Below are positions 8,137-15,312 of a stretch of 64,000 bases of DNA, one piece after another. Both the position numbers and the translations under genes were made by a program. The DNA comes from Listeria swaminathanii (GTDB taxonomy: Bacteria > Bacillota > Bacilli > Lactobacillales > Listeriaceae), in the NCBI RefSeq assembly GCF_014229645.1, contig NZ_JAATOD010000006.1, positions 42,088 to 106,087 of the forward strand. The letters are read 5' to 3'. Every line of letters begins with the position of its first letter. The first letter of the stretch is position 1. The notes under the pieces are model-generated. The model was given only the letters and a program-made list of their open reading frames with translations, was not told the DNA's origin and did no database searches.

Positions 8137-10304
8137 ACGTATCCACCTACTTCCACTTCAAAAACGTCAACATCTTCACTACTAGTCCCAACAAAAACGC
8201 GGTGAAGTCCCGGTTCCTGCACTTTTTCAAGTTGATGGTTATAGAAGGAAAACGCTTCGCTAGTTAATTCAAATGAAACTGTTTTTTCTTCGCCTGCAAG
8301 AAGCGCCACTTTTTCAAATGCTTTGAGTTCTTTGACAGGTCGTGAAATGCTCGCTGTTACGTCTTGTAAATACACTTGGATTACTTCTTTTCCAGCAATT
8401 TCACTCGTATTTTTAATCGTTACTTCCACGTGAAGCGATTCGCCTAAGTTTAATTCTGTCGGAAGTTCCGCGGTTTTCAGCGTAAATTCGCTATAACTTT
8501 TCCCGTAGCCAAATGGATAAAATGGTTCGTTAGGAATATCGAGATAATGTGATACGTAACGCTCACCTTTATTTTCCGGTGTTTGCGGTCGACCAGTACG
8601 TAAATGATTATAATAAACAGGAATTTGGCCGGTCGTTTGTGGGAATGACATTGATAATTTCCCAGAAGGATTGCTCACGCCACTCAATAAATCTGCAGTA
8701 ACACGTCCTGCTTCTGTGCCTGGGAACCACAATTCGAGTAGCGCATCACTAGACTCCGCAAGTTCTTTTACTTCGAGCGGTCTTCCGTTAAACAAAGTAA
8801 TGACCACTGGTTTTCCAAGCGTTTGTACAAATTTCGCTAAGTCATATTGCGCTTCGGGTAAACGAATTGTAGCGAGACTTCCTGCCTCTCCGCCCCACTC
8901 ATTTTTTTCACCTAGCGCAAGAACTACAACATCTGCATCTTGTACCGCAGCTTTTACCGCCACTTTATCCTCTGAGCTAAATTCTGTATAGTCCGTCGAA
9001 ACAGTAGAGACATTTTTAAATACCTCGCGTAGGCCGGTTTCAACGTTAATGCCATCTTTTTCTTCACCGTATACGTTCCAGCCGCCAAGAATATCAGCTG
9101 ATGTCGCAAGTGGGCCAACTAGCGCAATTTTAGTCGCTTTATCTAGCGGAAGCAATTGATTTTTATTTTCTAATAACACAGCCGATTCCACACCCGCCGC
9201 ACGTGCTTTCCCGCGACTTTCATCGGTTAAAATGTCTTCTGAACGATCGCTATTTTTTAAGCCGCGATATGGATCTTCAAAAAGGCCTAAATCATTTTTC
9301 AAATGTAACATCCGGAATACCGCTTCATCCAAAAGGCTTTCAGCTAGTTTACCTTCTTCAATCAATCCTTTTAATTCGTGGATATAGCAAGTCGTCATCA
9401 TTTCTAAGTCAACGCCCGCTTCCATCGAAAATTGCGCCGCTTCTTTGGGATTTCTCGCAGTTCCATGATTAATTACTTCCGCAACCGCGCCCCAATCAGA
9501 AATTAGTACGCCATCAAAATTCATTTCACCACGTAACACATCCCGGTTCAGCCATTTGTTCATCGTCGCCGGAATCCCGTCCACGACATTAAAAGCTGTC
9601 ATTACCAATTTGGCTCCGGCTTGAATTGCAGCATTATAAGCTGGTAAATAATTTTGATATAGTTCGCGCGTTGACATATTTACCGTATTGTATTCCAGTC
9701 CAGCCTCAGCCGCCCCATATGCCGCAAAATGTTTCACACAAGCAGCCATTCGCTCTTTGTTTTCAGCAAGTTCACTCGCATCACCTTGATAACCAGCAAC
9801 CATCGCTTTCCCAAGTTCACTATTTAAAAATGGATCCTCACCAGTCGATTCCATCACGCGTCCCCATCTCGGATCCCGTACTAAATCAAGCATTGGTGAA
9901 AAAGTGACATGATGCCCGTCCGCTGTTGCCTCAAGTGCCGAAACTTCCGCCATTACTCGAACCGTTTCTCGGTCAAACGAACATCCAAGCGCAAGTGGAA
10001 TTGGAAAAACAGTTTTATACCCATGTATAACATCCGCCATAAAAACAAGCGGAATTCCTAGTCGATTTGTTTTTAAGTATGCTTCTTGAATACCAATCAT
10101 ATCGAGCGCCGAACTTGATCCAAGCACCGACCCTGCATTTTCTGTATGTGTATCCGTTAATTTCATTTCTTGAAGAAGCGGCCCTGTAAGTTCTGCATTT
10201 TTATTAGTACCTTTAAAAAGAAAAGGCGAAAGTTGAAGACATTGGGCGATTTTTTCATCTAAGGTCATTTGATTGACTAAATCCTGTACTTTTTCTTGTT
10301 TCAT
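8133..10304 (-). CDS. GH3 beta-glucosidase acting on beta-1,2-glucooligosaccharides (sophorose)
   Basis: 723-residue GH3 enzyme without a signal peptide. The TIM-barrel domain carries KHF (191-193) and the nucleophile Asp270 in GVLISDWG; the alpha/beta sandwich domain and a C-terminal fibronectin type III-like domain (from ~600) follow. It matches in length and position the L. innocua beta-glucosidase Lin1840, which prefers sophorose and related oligosaccharides (from memory). Together with the overlapping phosphorylase gene it would degrade imported oligosaccharides: the phosphorylase shortens long chains and this enzyme finishes sophorose. First gene of the operon, with AGGAGG just upstream of the ATG. 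Confidence 0.92.
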   Translation of the reverse strand: MKQEKVQDLVNQMTLDEKIAQCLQLSPFLFKGTNKNAELTGPLLQEMKLTDTHTENAGSVLGSSSALDMIGIQEAYLKTNRLGIPLVFMADVIHGYKTVFPIPLALGCSFDRETVRVMAEVSALEATADGHHVTFSPMLDLVRDPRWGRVMESTGEDPFLNSELGKAMVAGYQGDASELAENKERMAACVKHFAAYGAAEAGLEYNTVNMSTRELYQNYLPAYNAAIQAGAKLVMTAFNVVDGIPATMNKWLNRDVLRGEMNFDGVLISDWGAVAEVINHGTARNPKEAAQFSMEAGVDLEMMTTCYIHELKGLIEEGKLAESLLDEAVFRMLHLKNDLGLFEDPYRGLKNSDRSEDILTDESRGKARAAGVESAVLLENKNQLLPLDKATKIALVGPLATSADILGGWNVYGEEKDGINVETGLREVFKNVSTVSTDYTEFSSEDKVAVKAAVQDADVVVLALGEKNEWGGEAGSLATIRLPEAQYDLAKFVQTLGKPVVITLFNGRPLEVKELAESSDALLELWFPGTEAGRVTADLLSGVSNPSGKLSMSFPQTTGQIPVYYNHLRTGRPQTPENKGERYVSHYLDIPNEPFYPFGYGKSYSEFTLKTAELPTELNLGESLHVEVTIKNTSEIAGKEVIQVYLQDVTASISRPVKELKAFEKVALLAGEEKTVSFELTSEAFSFYNHQLEKVQEPGLHRVFVGTSSEDVDVFEVEVGGYV

Positions 10305-10328
10305 AGGAACCTCCTGAACACTTTTTTC

Positions 10329-10338
10329 GAAACGTTTC
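10329..10338. promoter_or_regulatory. LacI-type operator, copy 1 (beta-glucosidase side)
   Basis: Perfect 10-bp palindrome GAAACGTTTC within a 15-base block TCGAAACGTTTCTAT that recurs identically at 10578-10592. It lies ~18 bases downstream of the -10 of the minus-strand promoter, where a repressor would act as a roadblock. The central CG is typical of LacI-family operators. Confidence 0.75.
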
Positions 10339-10355
10339 TATTCAAATATAACAAC

Positions 10356-10384
10356 AGTATAAGCGCTTTCTTTTATTTAGTCAA
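10356..10384 (-). promoter_or_regulatory. Promoter of the beta-glucosidase/phosphorylase operon
   Basis: Minus-strand -35 TTGACT (10379-10384), 17-bp spacer, -10 TATACT (10356-10361). The spacer and -10 include AGAAAGCGCTTATA, a near match to the CcpA cre consensus, so catabolite repression is likely. Operator copy 1 is immediately downstream. Confidence 0.8.
10358..10372. promoter_or_regulatory. cre-like CcpA site in the minus-strand promoter
   Basis: AGAAAGCGCTTATA (minus strand) resembles the cre consensus TGNAANCGNWNNCW, with the first T and the C near the end replaced. It overlaps the -10 box. Confidence 0.5.
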
Positions 10385-10541
10385 CCAAAAACGAAATTCA
10401 CATGGTTAAACGCTCCGATTTTTCAGTTTCTTCTATACTATCTCGTTTTCGAACGAATTCACTCAGAAAATTTTTATCCATTATAAAGTGTTGCAACACA
10501 ATTGATTAGCACCTTAATTTAAAAATAAAATAGCAATTCGC

Positions 10542-10556
10542 TTGAAACCGATTACA
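10542..10556. promoter_or_regulatory. cre site (CcpA) overlapping the -35 box
   Basis: TTGAAACCGATTACA fits WTGNAANCGNWNNCW at every constrained position. Placed over the -35, it predicts direct carbon catabolite repression of the transporter. Confidence 0.7.
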
Positions 10557-10570
10557 TAATATACTATAAT
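10542..10570 (+). promoter_or_regulatory. Promoter of the binding protein/permease genes
   Basis: -35 TTGAAA (10542-10547), 17-bp spacer, -10 TATAAT (10565-10570). A cre-like site overlaps the -35, and operator copy 2 starts 9 bases after the -10. The transcript would carry an untranslated leader of about 155 nt before the ATG at 10733. Confidence 0.85.
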
Positions 10571-10579
10571 AACCTTGTC

Positions 10580-10589
10580 GAAACGTTTC
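10580..10589. promoter_or_regulatory. LacI-type operator, copy 2 (transporter side)
   Basis: GAAACGTTTC palindrome, with the same flanks as copy 1 (TCGAAACGTTTCTAT). It covers the expected transcription start of the plus-strand promoter. The two copies are 251 bp apart, about 24 helical turns, so looping between them is possible. Confidence 0.75.
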
Positions 10590-10605
10590 TATAGAATATT
10601 GTGTA

Positions 10606-10660
10606 TGTGAATTAATTTTCACAATTTGCTTCATCCCGTACGGCGCACCCTGTTCCGTAC
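10606..10660 (+). other. Structured 5' leader of the binding-protein gene (two inverted repeats)
   Basis: The leader contains TGTGAA/TTCACA arms (10606-10623) and GTACGG/CCGTAC arms (10638-10660) separated by 11 bases. No known riboswitch is recognised. They may stabilise the mRNA; the first could also be a protein-binding palindrome. Confidence 0.4.
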
Positions 10661-10732
10661 AACAGTTTTTATTCTTTAACAGCTTCAGTTAATTAAGTTG
10701 CTTTGAAAAAAACAAAAAATGGAGGAAAAATC

Positions 10733-11977
10733 ATGAAGAAAAAGATGTTTGTCGTTTTAGCTTTAGTGTTGTCGCTTAGTTTGGTATTAATGGCGTGTGG
10801 TGGGTCAAAGGATGATGCAAATTCCAGCGACTCTAAAGTGTTAAATGTTTGGGCTATGGGAGATGAAGCCAAATCATTAAAAGAAATCGCACAGAAATTC
10901 ACGAAAGACACTGGTATTGAAGTGAAAGTTCAAGTTATTCCTTGGGCAAACGCACATGATAAATTACTAACAGCAGTCGCTTCTAAATCCGGCCCCGATG
11001 TTGTCCAAATGGGAACTACATGGATGCCTGAATTTGTCGAAGCTGGCGCATTACTTGATATTACAAAAGACGTAGAAAAAAGTAAAAATATGAACTCTGA
11101 TTTATTTTTCCCTGGTTCTGTAAAAACAACCCAATTTGATGGAAAAACTTATGGTGTTCCGTGGTATGCAGAAACTCGTGTCCTTTTCTACCGTACTGAT
11201 TTACTGAAAAAAGTTGGTTATGATGAAGCACCAAAAACTTGGGATGACCTATCTGACGCTGCACTTAAACTTTCAAAACGTGGTAAAGATATGTACGGCT
11301 TTGCAATTGATCCAAACGAACAAACTACTGGTTTCATTTTCGGACGCCAAAATGGCTCCCCGCTTTTCGATAAAGATGGCACTCCAGTTTTCAATAAAAA
11401 ACCATTCGTAGATACTGTTACTTATTTAGATAGTTTCATTAAAAACGGTTCCGCGCCAGACACTGACCTTGGTCTAGATGCTTCTCAAAGCTTTGGCGGC
11501 GACGGAATTGTACCAATGTTCATGAGTGGTCCTTGGATGGTTAATACGCTCAAAGACACTGCCCCTGACATTGACGGAAAATGGGCTACTGCTGTATTAC
11601 CTAAAAAAGAAAATAACGAATCAAGCTTAGGTGGCGCTAACCTTTCTATCTTCAAATATAGTGATAAAAAAGATGATGCCCTTAAATTCATGGACTATAT
11701 GAGCCAACCTGACGTGCAATTATCTTGGTTGAAAGATACAAACTCCATGCCCGCTCGTATGGATGCATGGGAAGACGATATGCTGAAAAACGACCCTTAC
11801 TACAAAGTATTCGGTGAACAAATGAAAACGGCTGAACCAATGCCACTAATCCCACAATTTGAAGAAATCGCGCAATTATACGGAAAATCTTGGGAACAAA
11901 TTTATCGTGGTGGTGCAGATGTACAAACACAAATGGATACATTTAACGATCAAGTAGAAACACTTCTTAAAAAATAA
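10733..11977 (+). CDS. ABC transporter solute-binding lipoprotein for beta-1,2-glucooligosaccharides
   Basis: 414-residue family 1 extracellular solute-binding protein. An in-frame TTG lies 30 bases upstream, but the RBS GGAGG at 10721-10725 fixes the start at ATG 10733. The lipoprotein signal peptide ends in the lipobox LMAC with Cys22, so the protein is anchored outside the membrane. It corresponds to the L. innocua binding protein Lin1841, reported to capture sophorooligosaccharides (from memory). A hairpin right after the stop codon probably raises its yield relative to the permeases. Confidence 0.92.
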   Translation: MKKKMFVVLALVLSLSLVLMACGGSKDDANSSDSKVLNVWAMGDEAKSLKEIAQKFTKDTGIEVKVQVIPWANAHDKLLTAVASKSGPDVVQMGTTWMPEFVEAGALLDITKDVEKSKNMNSDLFFPGSVKTTQFDGKTYGVPWYAETRVLFYRTDLLKKVGYDEAPKTWDDLSDAALKLSKRGKDMYGFAIDPNEQTTGFIFGRQNGSPLFDKDGTPVFNKKPFVDTVTYLDSFIKNGSAPDTDLGLDASQSFGGDGIVPMFMSGPWMVNTLKDTAPDIDGKWATAVLPKKENNESSLGGANLSIFKYSDKKDDALKFMDYMSQPDVQLSWLKDTNSMPARMDAWEDDMLKNDPYYKVFGEQMKTAEPMPLIPQFEEIAQLYGKSWEQIYRGGADVQTQMDTFNDQVETLLKK

Positions 11978-11983
11978 CGAATA

Positions 11984-12021
11984 AAAAGGGCAAATGATTC
12001 TAGTCTGCCATTTGCCCTTTT
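11984..12021 (+). terminator. Intercistronic hairpin between binding protein and permease genes
   Basis: Stem AAAAGGGCAAATG/CATTTGCCCTTTT (about 12 bp) with only a short T run, 20 bases before the permease start. This placement is typical of attenuating or 3'-protecting hairpins that make the binding protein more abundant than the membrane subunits. Confidence 0.75.
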
Positions 12022-12038
12022 AGAATGGAACTGATGTT

Positions 12039-12932
12039 ATGAAACAATTTCTAAATAAAAACACGCCATATTTGTTTATTTCGCCAGCACTGTTTTTACT
12101 TCTTCTGTTTTCCCTACTTCCGATTTTGCTTGCTTTTGTCATTAGTTTTACAGATATCGATTTAGTCGGGCTTGCCGATTATTCTAAGATTAACTTCATT
12201 GGTATAGATAATTACGTCAATATTATGCAAGACCCGGTATTTTTAAAATCTATTTTTAACACGCTTTTCTATGTAGTTATTGGCGTTCCGCTTGTTATTA
12301 TTTGTTCGCTTGGGATTGCGCTGATGATTAACTTCTCGCAAGCAAAGATTTTCCAGTTTTTCCGGTTAATCTTCTACACTCCGTCAATTACAAACGTTGT
12401 CGCTGTAGCAGTTGTTTGGAGTTACTTATATAATCCACGCTTTGGTTTACTTAATTACTTGCTTTCCTTTTTAGATCTAGGTCCTGTTCCGTGGTTACAA
12501 GACCCTACCATCGCCAAATTATCACTGATTATCTTAGCTGTTTGGCGAGCGATTGGTGTCAATATGATTATTTTCTTAGCCGCACTTCAAGGGATTCCGC
12601 GCGAATACTACGAAGCTGCCTCACTTGACGGAGCGAATAGTCGTCAACAATTATTTAAAATTACCGTTCCAATGCTTCGTTTCGCGATTTTCTTTGTAAC
12701 CGTAACGACGATGATTGGTTGGTTGCAATTCTTCGAGGAACCGTTCGTCATGACAGAAGGCGGGCCGCTCGATAGCACGAACTCAGTCGCCCTATTTATC
12801 TATCAAAACGGTTTCCAACTAAGTAAGTTTGGTTATGCCGCTGCTGGATCGTTCATCTTGTTTATCGCGATTATTATTATCACGATTATCCAGTTCCGGA
12901 TTCAGCGCAAAAATAATGGCGGGGATATTTAA
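12039..12932 (+). CDS. Sugar ABC transporter permease, MalF/UgpA-like
   Basis: 297-residue inner-membrane subunit with six predicted membrane segments and the coupling EAA loop EYYEAASLDGANSRQQLF (about two thirds along), which contacts the ATPase. It pairs with the next permease to import the oligosaccharides bound by the upstream lipoprotein. No ATPase gene is present in the cluster; a shared MsmK-type ATPase encoded elsewhere is the usual arrangement for such systems. Confidence 0.93.
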   Translation: MKQFLNKNTPYLFISPALFLLLLFSLLPILLAFVISFTDIDLVGLADYSKINFIGIDNYVNIMQDPVFLKSIFNTLFYVVIGVPLVIICSLGIALMINFSQAKIFQFFRLIFYTPSITNVVAVAVVWSYLYNPRFGLLNYLLSFLDLGPVPWLQDPTIAKLSLIILAVWRAIGVNMIIFLAALQGIPREYYEAASLDGANSRQQLFKITVPMLRFAIFFVTVTTMIGWLQFFEEPFVMTEGGPLDSTNSVALFIYQNGFQLSKFGYAAAGSFILFIAIIIITIIQFRIQRKNNGGDI

Positions 12933-12948
12933 GAGAGGAGTGTTATAA

Positions 12949-13779
12949 ATGAATCAATATAGACAAAAATCACGTGGCGCTCAAATTGCCGTCATTACTA
13001 TTTTAACGGTTGGCGGATTCTTTATGATTTTACCGTTCATTTGGATGGTTCTCTCCTCTTTAAAGACGGATGCTGAAATTTTAAAAATCCCACCTACTAT
13101 TTGGCCAGAAACGTTTACACTGGATAATTTCACGAAACTATTCACCGAGATGGACTTTGCTATTTACTTAAAAAACACGTTAATCATTGTGTTCTTCTCG
13201 TTTTTCGGTTTATTTTTAAATGCGATGGCAGGTTATGGTTTTGCTAAATTTAAATTTAAAGGGAAAAACAAGTTGTTCTATCTCGTACTTGCTACAATGA
13301 TGATTCCCGGACAAGTAACGATGATTCCGGTTTATCTACTGCTTAATGCGGCCGGATTAACAAACACCATGACAGGGATTGTACTCCCAGGACTGGTTGG
13401 CGCCTTCGGGATTTTCTTATTCCGCCAATTTATGTCCACCATTTCCGACGATTTACTTGAAGCCGCACGACTGGATGGCGCTAGTGAATTTTACATTTTC
13501 TGGCGGATCGTTATTCCGATTTCTCGTCCTGTTCTTGCAGTCCAAGGAATCCTTACTTTTATCGCTGGTTGGAACTCATTCTTATGGCCGTTAATCATTG
13601 CCAACGACGAAAAATTCTACACCCTATCAGTTGGACTTCAATTATTAAAAGGACAATACGGCAGCAACTACGCGTTACAAATGGCTGGCGCAACCTTCAT
13701 GGTTATTCCAATCATCTTGATCTTCATGACTTTCCAAAAATACATTTTAAAAGGCTTCAATGTTTCTGGAATGAAATAA
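12949..13779 (+). CDS. Sugar ABC transporter permease, MalG/UgpE-like
   Basis: 276-residue partner permease with six membrane segments and the EAA loop EAARLDGASEFYIFWRIVIP. It starts 16 bp after the first permease gene, behind AGAGGAG. It is the last gene of the plus-strand transporter operon, ended by a bidirectional terminator shared with gltD. Confidence 0.93.
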   Translation: MNQYRQKSRGAQIAVITILTVGGFFMILPFIWMVLSSLKTDAEILKIPPTIWPETFTLDNFTKLFTEMDFAIYLKNTLIIVFFSFFGLFLNAMAGYGFAKFKFKGKNKLFYLVLATMMIPGQVTMIPVYLLLNAAGLTNTMTGIVLPGLVGAFGIFLFRQFMSTISDDLLEAARLDGASEFYIFWRIVIPISRPVLAVQGILTFIAGWNSFLWPLIIANDEKFYTLSVGLQLLKGQYGSNYALQMAGATFMVIPIILIFMTFQKYILKGFNVSGMK

Positions 13780-13784
13780 TTGGC

Positions 13785-13829
13785 AAAAAAAAAGAGCTTA
13801 TTCCTTTTGAGGATAAGCTCTTTTTTTAT
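13785..13829. terminator. Bidirectional terminator between the permease gene and gltD
   Basis: Stem GAGCTTAT/ATAAGCTC flanked by an A run on the left and a T run on the right. It serves both the plus-strand transporter operon and the minus-strand glt operon. Confidence 0.9.
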
Positions 13830-15298
13830 TAAGGTAAAAATGTTTCTCCCATCAAGTAAAAGTCTACTTCACGAGCAGCTTCTCTTCCTTCTGCAATCGC
13901 GGTTACAACCAAACTTTGACCATGACGTGCATCCCCACAAGCGAACACGCCTTCTTCACTTGTACGGTAAAATCCTTTAGCAGCATCAATCGTATGACGG
14001 TCTGTTTTTCCTACACCAAAATTCGTGAAAATATCTTCGGTTGTACCAGCAAAACCAATTGCAATTAAAACCATATCAACGTCAAAATACTTTTCGCTTC
14101 CTTCTACAGGTGTATACGTTCTAGCAGCCTTATCTTCCACTACTTCTACTGTATGAAGTCCAACAAGGTTACCTGCTGCATCTTTTTCGAAAGAAGTTGT
14201 ATTGATGAGATATTCACGTGGATCTCTTCCATAAACAGCCTCTGCTTCTTCGTGCGCATAATCCATTTTGAATACTCGTGGATATTGTGGCCAAGGGTTT
14301 TCACCTTCGCGTAATTCAGGAAGTTTATCTTGAATACCGAATTGATAAATACTTTTTGCACCTTGTCTTAATGCCGTTGCCACACAGTCAGCACCAGTAT
14401 CACCGCCACCGATAATTACGACATTTTTGCCTTTAGCAGAAAGAGTTTGCACCCCGCCGTTGTCCAAATTGTCGCGCGTACTTTGTGTTAAATACGGCAC
14501 AGCGAAGTGAATACCAGCCGCATCACGTCCAGCAAGCGGAATATCTCGTGCATTCCCAGCCCCAGTTGCAAGCACAATCGAATCATACTCTGTGCGTAGT
14601 TCTTCAAAAGTAATATCCGTACCAGCTGCAACGCCAGTCACAAATTCAACGCCTTCTTCTGCCATTAAGTTCACTCGGCGTGTCACTTGTTCTTTTTCTA
14701 GCTTCATCGTTGGAATACCATACATTAATAAACCGCCAACTCGATCACTTTTTTCAATGACTGTTACGCTATGACCCGCTTTATTTAGTTGATCGGCACA
14801 AGCAAGCCCCGCAGGACCAGAACCAATTACCGCAATACGTTTACCAGTACGTTTTTTAGGAGGTGCCGGTTTAATCCAGCCCTCTTCAAAACCGCGGTCG
14901 ATAATCGCTTTTTCGATTGATTTAATGCCTACAGCGGGTTCAGAGATCGCCACTGTACAACCACCTTCACAAGGCGCTGGGCAAATTCGACCAGTAAACT
15001 CTGGAAAATTATTTGTTTTTAATAGTAGTTGCAAGGCTTCATACCAGTCACCCCGGTAAACGGCATCGTTCCACTCTGGAATTAAATTATGCAGTGGACA
15101 ACCTGAGACACCATTTTTAATTTCCATTCCTACACTACAAAATGGTACGCCACAATCCATGCATCGTGCTGCCTGTAACGTTAAATCTGCTACCGGCATC
15201 GGTAAACTATATTCATTCCAGTCACGCGTCCGACTTTTCGGATCGCGCCCTGGAGAAGGGATTCGGTCATATTCCATAAATCCAGTTGCTTTTCCCAT
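13829..15298 (-). CDS. gltD: Glutamate synthase (NADPH) small subunit
   Basis: 489-residue beta subunit that passes electrons from NADPH through FAD to the large subunit. N-terminal cysteines (CMDCGVPFC and GCPL) are the Fe-S ligands; GSGPAGLACADQL is the FAD Rossmann loop and GGGDTGADCVATALRQG the NADPH loop. It starts 14 bp after the gltB stop and is co-transcribed with it. Length and motifs are complete. Confidence 0.96.
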   Translation of the reverse strand: MGKATGFMEYDRIPSPGRDPKSRTRDWNEYSLPMPVADLTLQAARCMDCGVPFCSVGMEIKNGVSGCPLHNLIPEWNDAVYRGDWYEALQLLLKTNNFPEFTGRICPAPCEGGCTVAISEPAVGIKSIEKAIIDRGFEEGWIKPAPPKKRTGKRIAVIGSGPAGLACADQLNKAGHSVTVIEKSDRVGGLLMYGIPTMKLEKEQVTRRVNLMAEEGVEFVTGVAAGTDITFEELRTEYDSIVLATGAGNARDIPLAGRDAAGIHFAVPYLTQSTRDNLDNGGVQTLSAKGKNVVIIGGGDTGADCVATALRQGAKSIYQFGIQDKLPELREGENPWPQYPRVFKMDYAHEEAEAVYGRDPREYLINTTSFEKDAAGNLVGLHTVEVVEDKAARTYTPVEGSEKYFDVDMVLIAIGFAGTTEDIFTNFGVGKTDRHTIDAAKGFYRTSEEGVFACGDARHGQSLVVTAIAEGREAAREVDFYLMGETFLP

Positions 15299-15312
15299 GG
15301 TTTCACTCCTCT

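Noticed and set aside
10703..10732. N-terminal extension of the sugar-binding protein from TTG 10703
   Set aside because: The extension spans the RBS itself and would spoil the lipoprotein signal peptide.
13379..13980. Overlapping plus-strand frames across the permease end and the terminator
   Set aside because: They are out-of-frame shadows of the MalG-like permease and antisense of gltD.
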